From contig CABJCJ010000005.1 of assembly GCA_902364065.1 (NCBI GenBank), positions 46,728-110,727 of the forward strand: a stretch of DNA of 64,000 nucleotides, in the 5' to 3' direction. Numbering within the stretch: position 1 is the stretch's first letter; each line of letters begins with the position of its first letter. The stretch comes from Veillonellaceae bacterium SB90 (GTDB lineage: Bacteria > Bacillota > Negativicutes > Selenomonadales > Selenomonadaceae). Below are positions 29,202 to 35,640 of the stretch, one piece after another. The notes under the pieces are model-generated. The model was not told the DNA's origin. It was given only the letters and a program-made list of their open reading frames with translations, and ran no database searches. The position numbers and the translations under genes were made by a program.

Positions 29202-29256
29202 ATTATAGGAAAAACGAGACTCCGGCAGAAGTCTCGTTTCGTTAATGAGTATGAAC
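29202..29256 (-). promoter_or_regulatory. repeated LysR-type promoter, copy A
   Basis: On the minus strand TTCTGC (29225-29230), 17 bases, TATAAT (29202-29207). The -35 lies in the loop of an inverted repeat AAACGAGAC/GTCTCGTTT (29212-29220 and 29232-29240), and 10 bases upstream of that is the box GTTAATGAGTATGAAC (29241-29256), which has a T-N11-A form typical of LysR-family sites. Copies B and C elsewhere keep the same spacing. It faces the flavodoxin/hydrolase/reductase operon. The hairpin could alternatively act as a terminator for the remnant upstream. Confidence 0.65.
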
Positions 29257-29322
29257 CAGCGGTTATCGGCAGAAACTACTGGTTACTACAGGTAGATACT
29301 GGGAATTTATGAGGAAGTGGCA

Positions 29323-29530
29323 TCAGCCGATGCCAACGATCCAGGGTACGCATGCTCCCATGCCGACATTCACCAGCTCGTGCAGATGGAATTTCTTCTT
29401 TTCCTCGCCGGCGGGCTGAATGATCTGGATTGCATAAGAATAAAACAATATATTGAACGGGATCAGGAATACCGTCATATAAATCAGAGCATCAGAGCCA
29501 TAATCGCGGCTTGCGGCGCTGCCTCACTCG
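29323..29530 (-). pseudogene. remnant of an AEC-family transporter gene
   Basis: In the frame ending at the TGA at 29323-29325 the translation contains YGSDALIYMTVFLIPFNIL and later EEKKKFHLHELVNVGMGAC, which resembles a segment near the middle of auxin-efflux-carrier (AEC) type permeases. There is no start codon with a ribosome site and only about 65 codons remain. The bases that follow (to 29268) end in FCR-stop, like the 3' end of the neighbouring LysR gene, suggesting a deletion scar joining two genes. Confidence 0.5.
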
Positions 29531-29600
29531 CTGCCTGCCAGGGCAGCAGAGATGCTGCGGCCCAAAACGCTGCGGCCAGTGCCCTGTGTTTCTTGTTCAT
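29484..29600 (-). CDS. small secreted-peptide frame, probable gene stub
   Basis: A 38-codon frame with a good ribosome site (GGGAGG) and a signal-peptide-like sequence MNKKHRALAAAFWAAASLLP, then QAASEAA. It begins about 56 bases downstream of promoter copy C. The frame ends inside the AEC-like remnant, so it probably represents the 5' end of an exported-protein gene truncated by a deletion. Expression as a short peptide is possible but unproven. Confidence 0.4.
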   Translation of the reverse strand: MNKKHRALAAAFWAAASLLPWQAASEAAPQAAIMALML

Positions 29601-29655
29601 GATATGCCTCCCATTCCCGTGTCTATGCTTTCGCATCATTTCTCTCGATGACTGT

Positions 29656-29710
29656 ATTATAGCCGCCCGTGCGGCCTCGCAGAAGGCTCCATCAGTTAGG
29701 CAGTTTGAAC
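29656..29710 (-). promoter_or_regulatory. repeated LysR-type promoter, copy C
   Basis: Minus strand TTCTGC (29679-29684), 17 bases, TATAAT (29656-29661), with the upstream box GTTAGGCAGTTTGAAC at 29695-29710. The inverted repeat around the -35 is degenerate here compared with copies A and B. It directs transcription into the small secreted-peptide stub and AEC-like remnant. Confidence 0.6.
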
Positions 29711-29719
29711 CAACTGTTA

Positions 29720-30700
29720 TCACCCGAGCTGTGCCTCCCAGAAGGCGACGGCACGGTCCAGCCAGCCCTCGGCGACTGTGCCATTGCCGAGTCCGAAACC
29801 GTGCGCGAGTCCTGGGAAGATCTCGAGCTCTGCGGGAACGCCGCCCGCACGCAGGGCATCGATGCGGCTCTGCACGGTGTGGCAGTCGGCAATCGGGTCC
29901 TCGTCGCCGACGCAACTGTACGTCGGGACCTCGCGCCCCGTGACCTCACTGAGGCCCGTGTACTGCAGCACAACGGCCGCCGGGCGCGGCAAGGCGCGCT
30001 CGCCAAAGGCGCCCGTGCCGTAGTCGCTGAGCCAGGCCGACATGCGCGCGCCGGCCGAGCCGCCCCAGAGCGAGTACCCTTCCATCGAGATGCCGAGCTC
30101 CTGCTCGTGCGCGAAGAGGAAGGCCAGCGCGCGGGCCAGGTCCTCACAGGCCGTCTTGGCACCGGGCCGGTAGATCAGCGCAAAGGCATCGTAGCCGCGC
30201 CGCGAGAGCGCCAGCGCGTGCGGGAAGCTGTCGTGGATGGCGCCGACGTAAAGAAAGCCGCCGCCTGCACTGCAGACCGCCGTGCGGTGGCGTTTCGGCG
30301 CACGGCTGCGGAAGAAGAACAGGCCCGTGTCCCGCTTGGCCGGCATCTCGGCCTGCTCCGCCTCCGTGTAGATGGGATAGAAGATGGTCTCCCCGCTCTT
30401 CGCGTCCCCGTAGAGTGCCGTCAGCACCTCGATGCTCGTCTTCGTCTGTATCTCCGAATACCACGGCAGGAACGCGCGCAGGTCCGACAGAGTCGCCTGC
30501 CGCGGTATCGGCCATGTCGTCGGGAACAGCAGCCGCCCGAACGGTTTGAAGTACGGCGCATGGATGACCTCGCGCAGCGGCGTGCTGCCCGTGAACAGCG
30601 CCTTGCGTACCTGCCGCATCTTAACGGCCGGTCTGACGGGCTTTACTGGGCTAGTCTCGTTGATTGCTCTTGCATTCATCTGTCTCATAAGCATACTCAT
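29720..30700 (-). CDS. alpha/beta hydrolase (esterase/lipase-like)
   Basis: Cytoplasmic hydrolase of 326 residues with no signal peptide. The core resembles acetyl-esterase/HSL-type enzymes: AVCSAGGGFLYVGAIHDSFP in place of the HGGG oxyanion loop, the nucleophile elbow LWGGSAGARMSAWL (GGSAG) near 220, CVGDEDPIADC for the acid and GLAHGFGLG for the histidine. The ribosome site is weak (AGAAAG). It lies between promoter copies B (upstream) and C (downstream), next to a LysR gene in the same direction. Confidence 0.85.
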   Translation of the reverse strand: MSMLMRQMNARAINETSPVKPVRPAVKMRQVRKALFTGSTPLREVIHAPYFKPFGRLLFPTTWPIPRQATLSDLRAFLPWYSEIQTKTSIEVLTALYGDAKSGETIFYPIYTEAEQAEMPAKRDTGLFFFRSRAPKRHRTAVCSAGGGFLYVGAIHDSFPHALALSRRGYDAFALIYRPGAKTACEDLARALAFLFAHEQELGISMEGYSLWGGSAGARMSAWLSDYGTGAFGERALPRPAAVVLQYTGLSEVTGREVPTYSCVGDEDPIADCHTVQSRIDALRAGGVPAELEIFPGLAHGFGLGNGTVAEGWLDRAVAFWEAQLG

Positions 30701-30763
30701 TCTTTCTATCTTATCGTTTTATTCTGACTCACTTGCGGCAACGCATTGGTTTCCTCGATTCTT

Positions 30764-30818
30764 ATGATAAAGAAAACGAGACCTCATCAGAAGTCTCGTT
30801 TCGTTAGGCAGTATGAAC
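30764..30818 (-). promoter_or_regulatory. repeated LysR-type promoter, copy B
   Basis: Minus strand TTCTGA (30787-30792), 17 bases, TATCAT (30764-30769); inverted repeat AAACGAGAC/GTCTCGTTT at 30774-30782 and 30793-30801; box GTTAGGCAGTATGAAC at 30803-30818. It begins a few bases past the LysR stop and faces the hydrolase gene. Copies A and B can be aligned over 57 bp without gaps. Confidence 0.65.
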
Positions 30819-30824
30819 TTGTGG

Positions 30825-31721
30825 TTATCGTGACAGGATTTTCTGGACAGCGGTCAGGAAGCGGCTCACAGCAGCAGACGGCTCCGTCGCGTGCAGGATG
30901 CCGAACGGGATCTCGTAGTCCCAGTCCACGGGGATGACGCGCATCAGCGGGTGGATGTCCTTCCACTCCGGCACGCCGATCATGAGCGTTCCCTCGTTGA
31001 CACAGCGGTTGAACATGTCGATGTTGTAGAACGGGAACTCGCGCAGCGTGATGTCCGGGTGATTCACCAGGAGGTCCTGCCGCAGATCATCCATGACGGA
31101 AGACCAGCCGGGCTGGATGATGTCGACCGTCTCCCCTGCTAAATCGGAGAGCTTCAGGCGCTCCTTGCCCGCAAGTCGGTGCGTGAGCGGCACGACCATG
31201 GAAAACGGCTCACGACGGAGTTCCATGCCCTCGCACTTGCCCTTGAGATGAAACATGCTCGCATCGAAGACGCCCGCGACCACATCGATGTTTACGCCGA
31301 GATGCGTGAGGATCTCGCGCGCGTTCTCTGGCGTGTTCTCGAACGACACGAGCTGGAACTGCAGGTCGGGACTAACCTCCTGCAGCTTTGGCCAAAGGCT
31401 CAGCAGAAAATTCGTCGGCGTCATGACCGAGATGCCGATGCGGATGACCTGCTGCGTATCCTGCATGGCCTTGCGCGCCCGTTCCACAGCTTCCTTGCTG
31501 TACTGGACGAGATACGCCGCATCCTTGTAGAGCGACTCGCCCGCCTTCGTGAGCTGCAGGCCGCGATGCGTGCGCTCAAACAAGCGCAGGTTGAGCCGTG
31601 CCTCCATCAGGTTGATCTGCTTGATGACGGCCGGCGCCGAGATGAAGAGCGCTTCCGCCGCCTTGCTGAAGCTCCCCTCCTCTGCCGCTTTCATGAAGGT
31701 TATCAATTGTGGATTGTACAA
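30825..31721 (-). CDS. LysR-family transcriptional regulator
   Basis: 298 residues with an N-terminal winged helix (FMKAAEEGSFSKAAEALFIS, then VIKQINLMEARLNLRLFERT) and a substrate-binding domain. The start is TTG 31719-31721. It lies between the iron-type alcohol dehydrogenase upstream and the hydrolase downstream, all on the minus strand. The three copies of the T-N11-A box within 1.6 kb make it the natural candidate regulator of promoters A, B and C. Confidence 0.92.
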   Translation of the reverse strand: MYNPQLITFMKAAEEGSFSKAAEALFISAPAVIKQINLMEARLNLRLFERTHRGLQLTKAGESLYKDAAYLVQYSKEAVERARKAMQDTQQVIRIGISVMTPTNFLLSLWPKLQEVSPDLQFQLVSFENTPENAREILTHLGVNIDVVAGVFDASMFHLKGKCEGMELRREPFSMVVPLTHRLAGKERLKLSDLAGETVDIIQPGWSSVMDDLRQDLLVNHPDITLREFPFYNIDMFNRCVNEGTLMIGVPEWKDIHPLMRVIPVDWDYEIPFGILHATEPSAAVSRFLTAVQKILSR

Positions 31722-31778
31722 AGCCTTGCTCCCCTCTCATTCTGCTCACACGTTCTCTCTGCTGCTGTACTGCCACAC

Positions 31779-32939
31779 TCATCCCAGCACGTGCAGGAGG
31801 ATGTCCTCAATCTCTTCATCCGTGAGCTTCTTGGCGCAGCCCGGTGTGCGGATGCTCGTCGCAGAGACTGCGTGCAGCACGGCCTTGTCCTCGATGCCCA
31901 TCGCCTTGAGCGTCGTCGGCAGGCCGATCTCCTCGATGAAATCCGCGAACTTCTCCACTCCGGCCAATGCCGTCGCGAGTTCCGACTCCTGCTCTGCGAC
32001 GCCAAAGACATCGCGCGCAAGGCGAGCAAACTGCGCAGGAGCCTCCGGTGCCAGATGGCGGTAGAGCTCCGGCTGGATGACGACCAGGCCGCAGCCATGG
32101 TTGCAGTCCGTATAGGCGCCGAGCTGATGCTCGATCATGTGGCACTGGAAGTCCGTGACCTTGCCGAGTTTCAGCACGCCGTTCTCCGCCATGGCCGAAG
32201 CCCACATGAGTTCCGAGCGCGCCTGCATGTCCTCGGGATCCGCCTTTACCTTGCGGATGTTCTCGATGACTGCGCGCATGACCGACTCATTCATTAAATC
32301 CGAGAGGTTCGGTTCGCGCGGCGTGCCGAGATACGTCTCGAGGCAGTGACTCAGCGTGTCGAAGGCGCCCGAGATGACCTGTCGCATCGGCACAGTCTTC
32401 GTGTAGTACGGGTCGAGCACAGCAAACGAAGCCGCCGTGCCCCAGAGCGGACCCTTCCAATTCTTCTCCTCGTAGGTGATGACAGCGCCGGCATTCTGCT
32501 CGCTGCCCGTACCCGAAGCCGTGACGATGACGCCCATCGGCACGCCAGCCGTCGGCACCTTGTGCTTCGCGTACTCGTAGTCGTAGAGGTCCTCCTCGAG
32601 CGCGACCTGTGCCGACACGGCCTTGCAGCAGTCCGAGACGCTGCCGCCGCCGACTGCCAGGATGAGGTCAATTTTATGTTCCCGTACAAGACGAGCCCCC
32701 TCCTGCACTTTGCGGTACGTCGGATTGCTCATGATTCCCGCAAACTCCGTGACTTCCTTGCCCTGTTCCTTGAGGATGGCTAGGACTTCATCATAGATGC
32801 CATTGCGCTTGACGCTGCCACCGCCATAGGCCAGCAGGACGTACTTACCGTACTTCGGCAGCTCCTCGGCGAGCGCTTTATGCGCTGCGCCCTGACCAAA
32901 GTAGTTCTTCGTCGGATATGAAAAAGTAAACGATTCCAT
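31779..32939 (-). CDS. iron-containing alcohol dehydrogenase (YqhD/butanol-dehydrogenase-like)
   Basis: NAD(P)H-dependent alcohol/aldehyde oxidoreductase, 386 residues from ATG 32937-32939 (the ATG three codons upstream abuts the AGGAG). The cofactor region has AVGGGSVSDCCKA and VTASGTGSEQNAGAVI. The four metal ligands are complete: Asp and His in GAFDTLSHCLE, His in MIEHQLGAY and His in DCNHGCGL. Its promoter carries a MerR-type operator at 33017-33047, shared with the flavodoxin operon 2 kb away. Confidence 0.93.
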   Translation of the reverse strand: MESFTFSYPTKNYFGQGAAHKALAEELPKYGKYVLLAYGGGSVKRNGIYDEVLAILKEQGKEVTEFAGIMSNPTYRKVQEGARLVREHKIDLILAVGGGSVSDCCKAVSAQVALEEDLYDYEYAKHKVPTAGVPMGVIVTASGTGSEQNAGAVITYEEKNWKGPLWGTAASFAVLDPYYTKTVPMRQVISGAFDTLSHCLETYLGTPREPNLSDLMNESVMRAVIENIRKVKADPEDMQARSELMWASAMAENGVLKLGKVTDFQCHMIEHQLGAYTDCNHGCGLVVIQPELYRHLAPEAPAQFARLARDVFGVAEQESELATALAGVEKFADFIEEIGLPTTLKAMGIEDKAVLHAVSATSIRTPGCAKKLTDEEIEDILLHVLG

Positions 32940-33016
32940 GTCATACATCTCCTATTCTTGCCGGCTACCCGGTAACCAATCGATACTTCCATTCCCTCTC
33001 GGGAAGCTCTATACTG

Positions 33017-33047
33017 AGTGTATCAGCCGGTTGTTACTACCGGTCAA
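33017..33047 (-). promoter_or_regulatory. MerR-type promoter/operator, copy 1
   Basis: Minus-strand TTGACC (33042-33047) and TACACT (33017-33022) are separated by 19 bases, the overlong spacer typical of MerR-activated promoters. Between them lies the palindrome CCGGTAGTAACAACCGG (33027-33043). The divergent MerR gene starts 65 bases away. Copy 2 at 35220-35250 has the same geometry and nearly the same sequence. Confidence 0.85.
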
Positions 33048-33111
33048 GCACATTTCAAAAAAAGTTTTCTCTTTTTGTTCTATCGTCTTATCGTACGGAG
33101 TTGATCTCATC

Positions 33112-33537
33112 ATGCCGCTATATACTATGAAGCAAGTCTGCGAAGCCGCCAATATGAAATACGAGACGCTGAAGTTCTACTGCAACCAAGGACTCATCCC
33201 CCATGTCAAGCGCGACAAGAACAACCATCGCATCTTTGACGAGCACGACCTCGGCTGGGTCAAGAGCCTCAACTGCCTCAAGAACTGCGACTTCACGATT
33301 GCCGAGATGAAAAAATACCTTGCGCTCTGCCTCGAGGGCGTGCCCTCCATCCCCGCGCGCCAGCAGCTGCTCGCCCGCAAGGATGAGGCCCTGCACGAGA
33401 AGATTGCCGCCATCCAGGAAGCCATCGACTACATCGCCTGGAAGCAGGGCTTCTACCGCGACGTCCTGTCCGGCAGAATCCCCTACAAGAGCGATCTGCT
33501 GCCCAGCGATGACGGCGACGGCACGGACGAGAAATGA
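33112..33537 (+). CDS. MerR-family transcriptional regulator
   Basis: 141 residues. The N-terminal helix-turn-helix and wing are MPLYTMKQVCEAANMKYETL then FYCNQGLIPHVKRDKNNHRIF; the C-terminal dimerisation helix runs from about 85 to 120 (ARKDEALHEKIAAIQEAIDY). Five cysteines (CEAA, FYCN, NCLKNC, LALCL) are spread through the protein and could be redox- or electrophile-sensing, but that is speculation. The ATG at 33112 follows CGGAG by 11 bases. It is divergent from the alcohol dehydrogenase whose promoter carries the palindromic operator. Confidence 0.93.
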   Translation: MPLYTMKQVCEAANMKYETLKFYCNQGLIPHVKRDKNNHRIFDEHDLGWVKSLNCLKNCDFTIAEMKKYLALCLEGVPSIPARQQLLARKDEALHEKIAAIQEAIDYIAWKQGFYRDVLSGRIPYKSDLLPSDDGDGTDEK

Positions 33538-33555
33538 TCGCACCTATTGCCCAGC

Positions 33556-33602
33556 AAAAAACCACTTGCCTGCGAGCGCGGCCCGCACAAGTGGTTTTTT
33601 CT
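33556..33602. terminator. bidirectional terminator
   Basis: AAAAAACCACTTG (33556-33568) and CAAGTGGTTTTTT (33588-33600) form perfect 13-base arms with A/T runs on each side, placed between the convergent MerR gene and flavodoxin operon. Confidence 0.92.
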
Positions 33603-33610
33603 GTCTCCGT

Positions 33611-34285
33611 TTACTTTGCTGCGCTCAGCGAGCGAACCCACTCCACGACCTTGGTGTCGTCAAGGCTGCCCGTGAAGCACGTGCCGTCCTGCCAGTTGCC
33701 CTTGCCGCCGGCCATCTCGGCGAGCAGCTTGCCGCTGTTACCGAGTGGCGAGCTGTAGGCCGTCGCGAACGTCACGACGTTCTTGCCCGTGAAGTCGTTG
33801 GCCTTGACGAAGGCATCGACCGGCCAGGCCGCGATGGCCCACCAGATCGGATAGCCGAGGAAGATCGTGTCATACGACGCCCAGTTGTCCGGCACCGCCT
33901 TCTGCAGCTGGATCTTCTCGCGCAGCGAGGCATCGTCGTGCTCACGGCTCACGCGGCTGTTCTTGTCGTTGTAGTCGAGGTCCGCCTCCGTGTAGTCCGG
34001 ATTCGGCACGAGCTTCATGATGTCGGCCTGGCGCGCCTTGGCGATGACCTTGGCCACGCGCTCCGTGCGCCCCGTCGCCGAATAATAGACGACGAGCGTC
34101 TTGCCGCCTGCCGCCACCGTGCCCGAGGACGAAGACGAAGCCACCGTGCCACTGGCTGCACCAGCGGCACTGCTCGCGGCCTGACTGCTCGACGAACTTC
34201 CCGTCAGCGAAGACAGGCCGCATCCCCCCAGCACCAGAGTCATCATGCTCATGCCACCCATTTTCAAAAATTCTCTGCGATTCAT
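33611..34285 (-). CDS. flavodoxin-domain lipoprotein
   Basis: Exported flavodoxin of 224 residues. The start at ATG 34283-34285 overlaps the upstream stop (ATGA). The N-terminus MNRREFLKMGGMSMMTLVLG has a twin-arginine-like motif and a lipobox (LVLGGC), so it is probably a lipid-anchored protein facing the periplasm. A Ser/Ala-rich linker of about 40 residues precedes the flavodoxin domain, with the FMN loop VVYYSATGRTERVA and the region DTIFLGYPIWWAIAAWP. Third gene of a coupled operon with a small membrane protein and a DUF4405 protein, suggesting electron delivery across the membrane (inference). Confidence 0.88.
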   Translation of the reverse strand: MNRREFLKMGGMSMMTLVLGGCGLSSLTGSSSSSQAASSAAGAASGTVASSSSSGTVAAGGKTLVVYYSATGRTERVAKVIAKARQADIMKLVPNPDYTEADLDYNDKNSRVSREHDDASLREKIQLQKAVPDNWASYDTIFLGYPIWWAIAAWPVDAFVKANDFTGKNVVTFATAYSSPLGNSGKLLAEMAGGKGNWQDGTCFTGSLDDTKVVEWVRSLSAAK

Positions 34286-34944
34286 TTCAAGCGCGCCCCT
34301 TTCCAAAGCGATAAAAGCCAACCAATTTCTGCGAATAAGATGATGATGCCGACCTGCGTCAGTGCGTAGCCAGCACCGCTGTACGAGAGTGCCGGCGCCA
34401 TGAAGATATGCGCGCCCTGCAGGCGCTCGACGAGGATGTCCTGTTGCGCTGCGTGGATGCCGCCCGCCCCGAGCAGCACCCCGAGGCCCAGCAGGAGCAT
34501 CCTAGCCGGCAACGGCCGCGCATTGATGCCCGCCGCATGCAGCCACCGCTGCCACCAGCTCGGCAGATGCCAGCCAAGATGCAGTCCTGCCAGCACGAGG
34601 AAGTACCGTGCTGCCGTGCTGTGCAGCTGGTACAAGGAAGGATTGCTGCGCAGCGAGAACGGCACGATGCCGGCAAACAACTGGCTCGAAGTCAGGCAGC
34701 CGCTGACGATCGTCACAAGGAAGAAAACCGCGAGCAGGGCATTCAATATGAGCCGTACCCTGCGCGGCCCATTCCAGTGCCCGCACGCCAGCGAAGAAAC
34801 ATAGCGCCGGTTGAGTCCCAGATGATAAAGGATGGGGAGGAGCATGATGACACCTACAATCTCATGCAGCACGGGCGGCAGGTAGAAGAATGTCATCTCA
34901 AAGATGAGCATCATCAAGAGCAACACATCCAATAGATACCTCAT
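34282..34944 (-). CDS. DUF4405-family membrane protein (cytochrome b-like)
   Basis: Membrane protein of 220 residues with about five to six hydrophobic segments. The pattern YLPPVLHEIVGVIMLLPILY followed by HLGLNRRYV, and HSTAARYFLVLAGLHLGWHLP later, matches DUF4405, whose paired histidines resemble the haem ligands of small b-type cytochromes. Its start and stop each overlap the neighbouring genes by ATGA, so translation is coupled through the operon. Haem binding and an electron-transfer role are inferred from the histidines, not shown. Confidence 0.82.
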   Translation of the reverse strand: MRYLLDVLLLMMLIFEMTFFYLPPVLHEIVGVIMLLPILYHLGLNRRYVSSLACGHWNGPRRVRLILNALLAVFFLVTIVSGCLTSSQLFAGIVPFSLRSNPSLYQLHSTAARYFLVLAGLHLGWHLPSWWQRWLHAAGINARPLPARMLLLGLGVLLGAGGIHAAQQDILVERLQGAHIFMAPALSYSGAGYALTQVGIIILFAEIGWLLSLWKGARLK

Positions 34945-35174
34945 GGCTTCACCTCTCTCGTCTCCCGTACTGAGCGTTCCCAGCCCGCCGGCACCGCGTC
35001 GTCCGGCAGGCTCTGCCGCACAATCTCCTGCGTCATGCGCACGTAGTCATCCTCAGGGATATGCCCCTGCCGCAGCACACACGTGAAGCAGAGCCAAGCG
35101 TAGATGAGCCCTGCAAGAATCAGTGCACCGGCCAGCCATCCATGCCAGTCCTGCCTTCCTTTACGCAACACCAT
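34941..35174 (-). CDS. small membrane protein of the flavodoxin operon
   Basis: 77 residues with one strong transmembrane helix (WLAGALILAGLIYAWLCF) and a polar C-terminal tail. I start at ATG 35172-35174 with AAGGAG five bases upstream; an in-frame ATG at 35213 lies at the expected transcription start and has no ribosome site. No family recognised. It overlaps the DUF4405 gene by ATGA and is the first gene of the operon controlled by MerR operator copy 2. Confidence 0.8.
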   Translation of the reverse strand: MVLRKGRQDWHGWLAGALILAGLIYAWLCFTCVLRQGHIPEDDYVRMTQEIVRQSLPDDAVPAGWERSVRETREVKP

Positions 35175-35219
35175 ACATTCTCCTTCCCGGAACAAGATCG
35201 CTCCTGCTCCCATACTCCA

Positions 35220-35250
35220 ACGATATCATCCGGTAGTTGCTACCGGTCAA
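35220..35250 (-). promoter_or_regulatory. MerR-type promoter/operator, copy 2
   Basis: Minus-strand TTGACC (35245-35250), 19-base spacer, TATCGT (35220-35225), enclosing CCGGTAGCAACTACCGG (35230-35246). The half-sites are identical to copy 1 upstream of the alcohol dehydrogenase; only central bases differ. It overlaps the last codons and the TAG stop of the preceding 72-residue frame. Confidence 0.85.
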
Positions 35251-35458
35251 GTCTTTTCTGCTCCAGTTCGTAAATCATGTAGTCGATGCACGCGAGTTTC
35301 TCCTGTGCTGCATGCAGGTCATCCATGAGCCTGCGGCGGTGGCGCCTGAGGAAGCAGATGCGCGCATCATCGTCCGGCAACGCAGCGAGCTCGCACTGGC
35401 AGACATCTGGATCGAATCGGTCTTGTTCCTGTCGCTCTGCCAAACATGTTCTTGCCAT
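35240..35458 (-). CDS. 72-residue protein resembling a MerR C-terminal helix
   Basis: A short gene with an excellent ribosome site (ACAGGAGGATTTTGA) and its own promoter (TTCACA, 17 bases, TAAAAT at 35496-35524). Residues 38-70 (RRHRRRLMDDLHAAQEKL, then ACIDYMIYELEQKR) look like the antiparallel dimerisation helix that ends MerR-family regulators, but no DNA-binding domain is present. It could be a regulator remnant or a partner that forms heterodimers; no function is assigned. Its stop codon lies inside MerR operator copy 2. Confidence 0.6.
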   Translation of the reverse strand: MARTCLAERQEQDRFDPDVCQCELAALPDDDARICFLRRHRRRLMDDLHAAQEKLACIDYMIYELEQKRLDR

Positions 35459-35495
35459 TCAAAATCCTCCTGTACATTCGCTTCTTTATATCTTC

Positions 35496-35524
35496 ATTTT
35501 AAGTGCTCTGCCTCACAATGTGAA
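35496..35524 (-). promoter_or_regulatory. TTCACA-type regulated promoter, site 1
   Basis: Minus-strand TTCACA (35519-35524), 17 bases, TAAAAT (35496-35501), with the flanking motif ATAAGCATTTCACA shared with sites 2-4. It drives the 72-residue gene, divergent from the LysR gene at 35641. Confidence 0.7.
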
Positions 35525-35569
35525 ATGCTTATGTCTTAACTTGTGTCATACGTTTTTTCTATCAAACGC

Positions 35570-35598
35570 TTGCGAAAAAAGCATCTGCTCCCTACAAT
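35570..35598 (+). promoter_or_regulatory. promoter of the divergent LysR gene
   Basis: TTGCGA (35570-35575), 17 bases, TACAAT (35593-35598). Imperfect arms GCATCT and AGATGC flank the -10 (35581-35586 and 35605-35610), a possible autoregulatory site. Confidence 0.65.
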
Positions 35599-35640
35599 AG
35601 AAGTAGATGCTTTGAACGTATAAAAGGGGGAAATTTTGAG

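Noticed and set aside
29317..29943. Plus-strand frame of 208 codons between hydrolase genes
   Set aside because: It crosses the remnant region and the end of the hydrolase gene antisense, with no ribosome site; minus-strand remnants explain the sequence better.
32938..33111. Upstream extension of the MerR frame
   Set aside because: It would run through the divergent operator and promoter; the helix-turn-helix begins at 33112.
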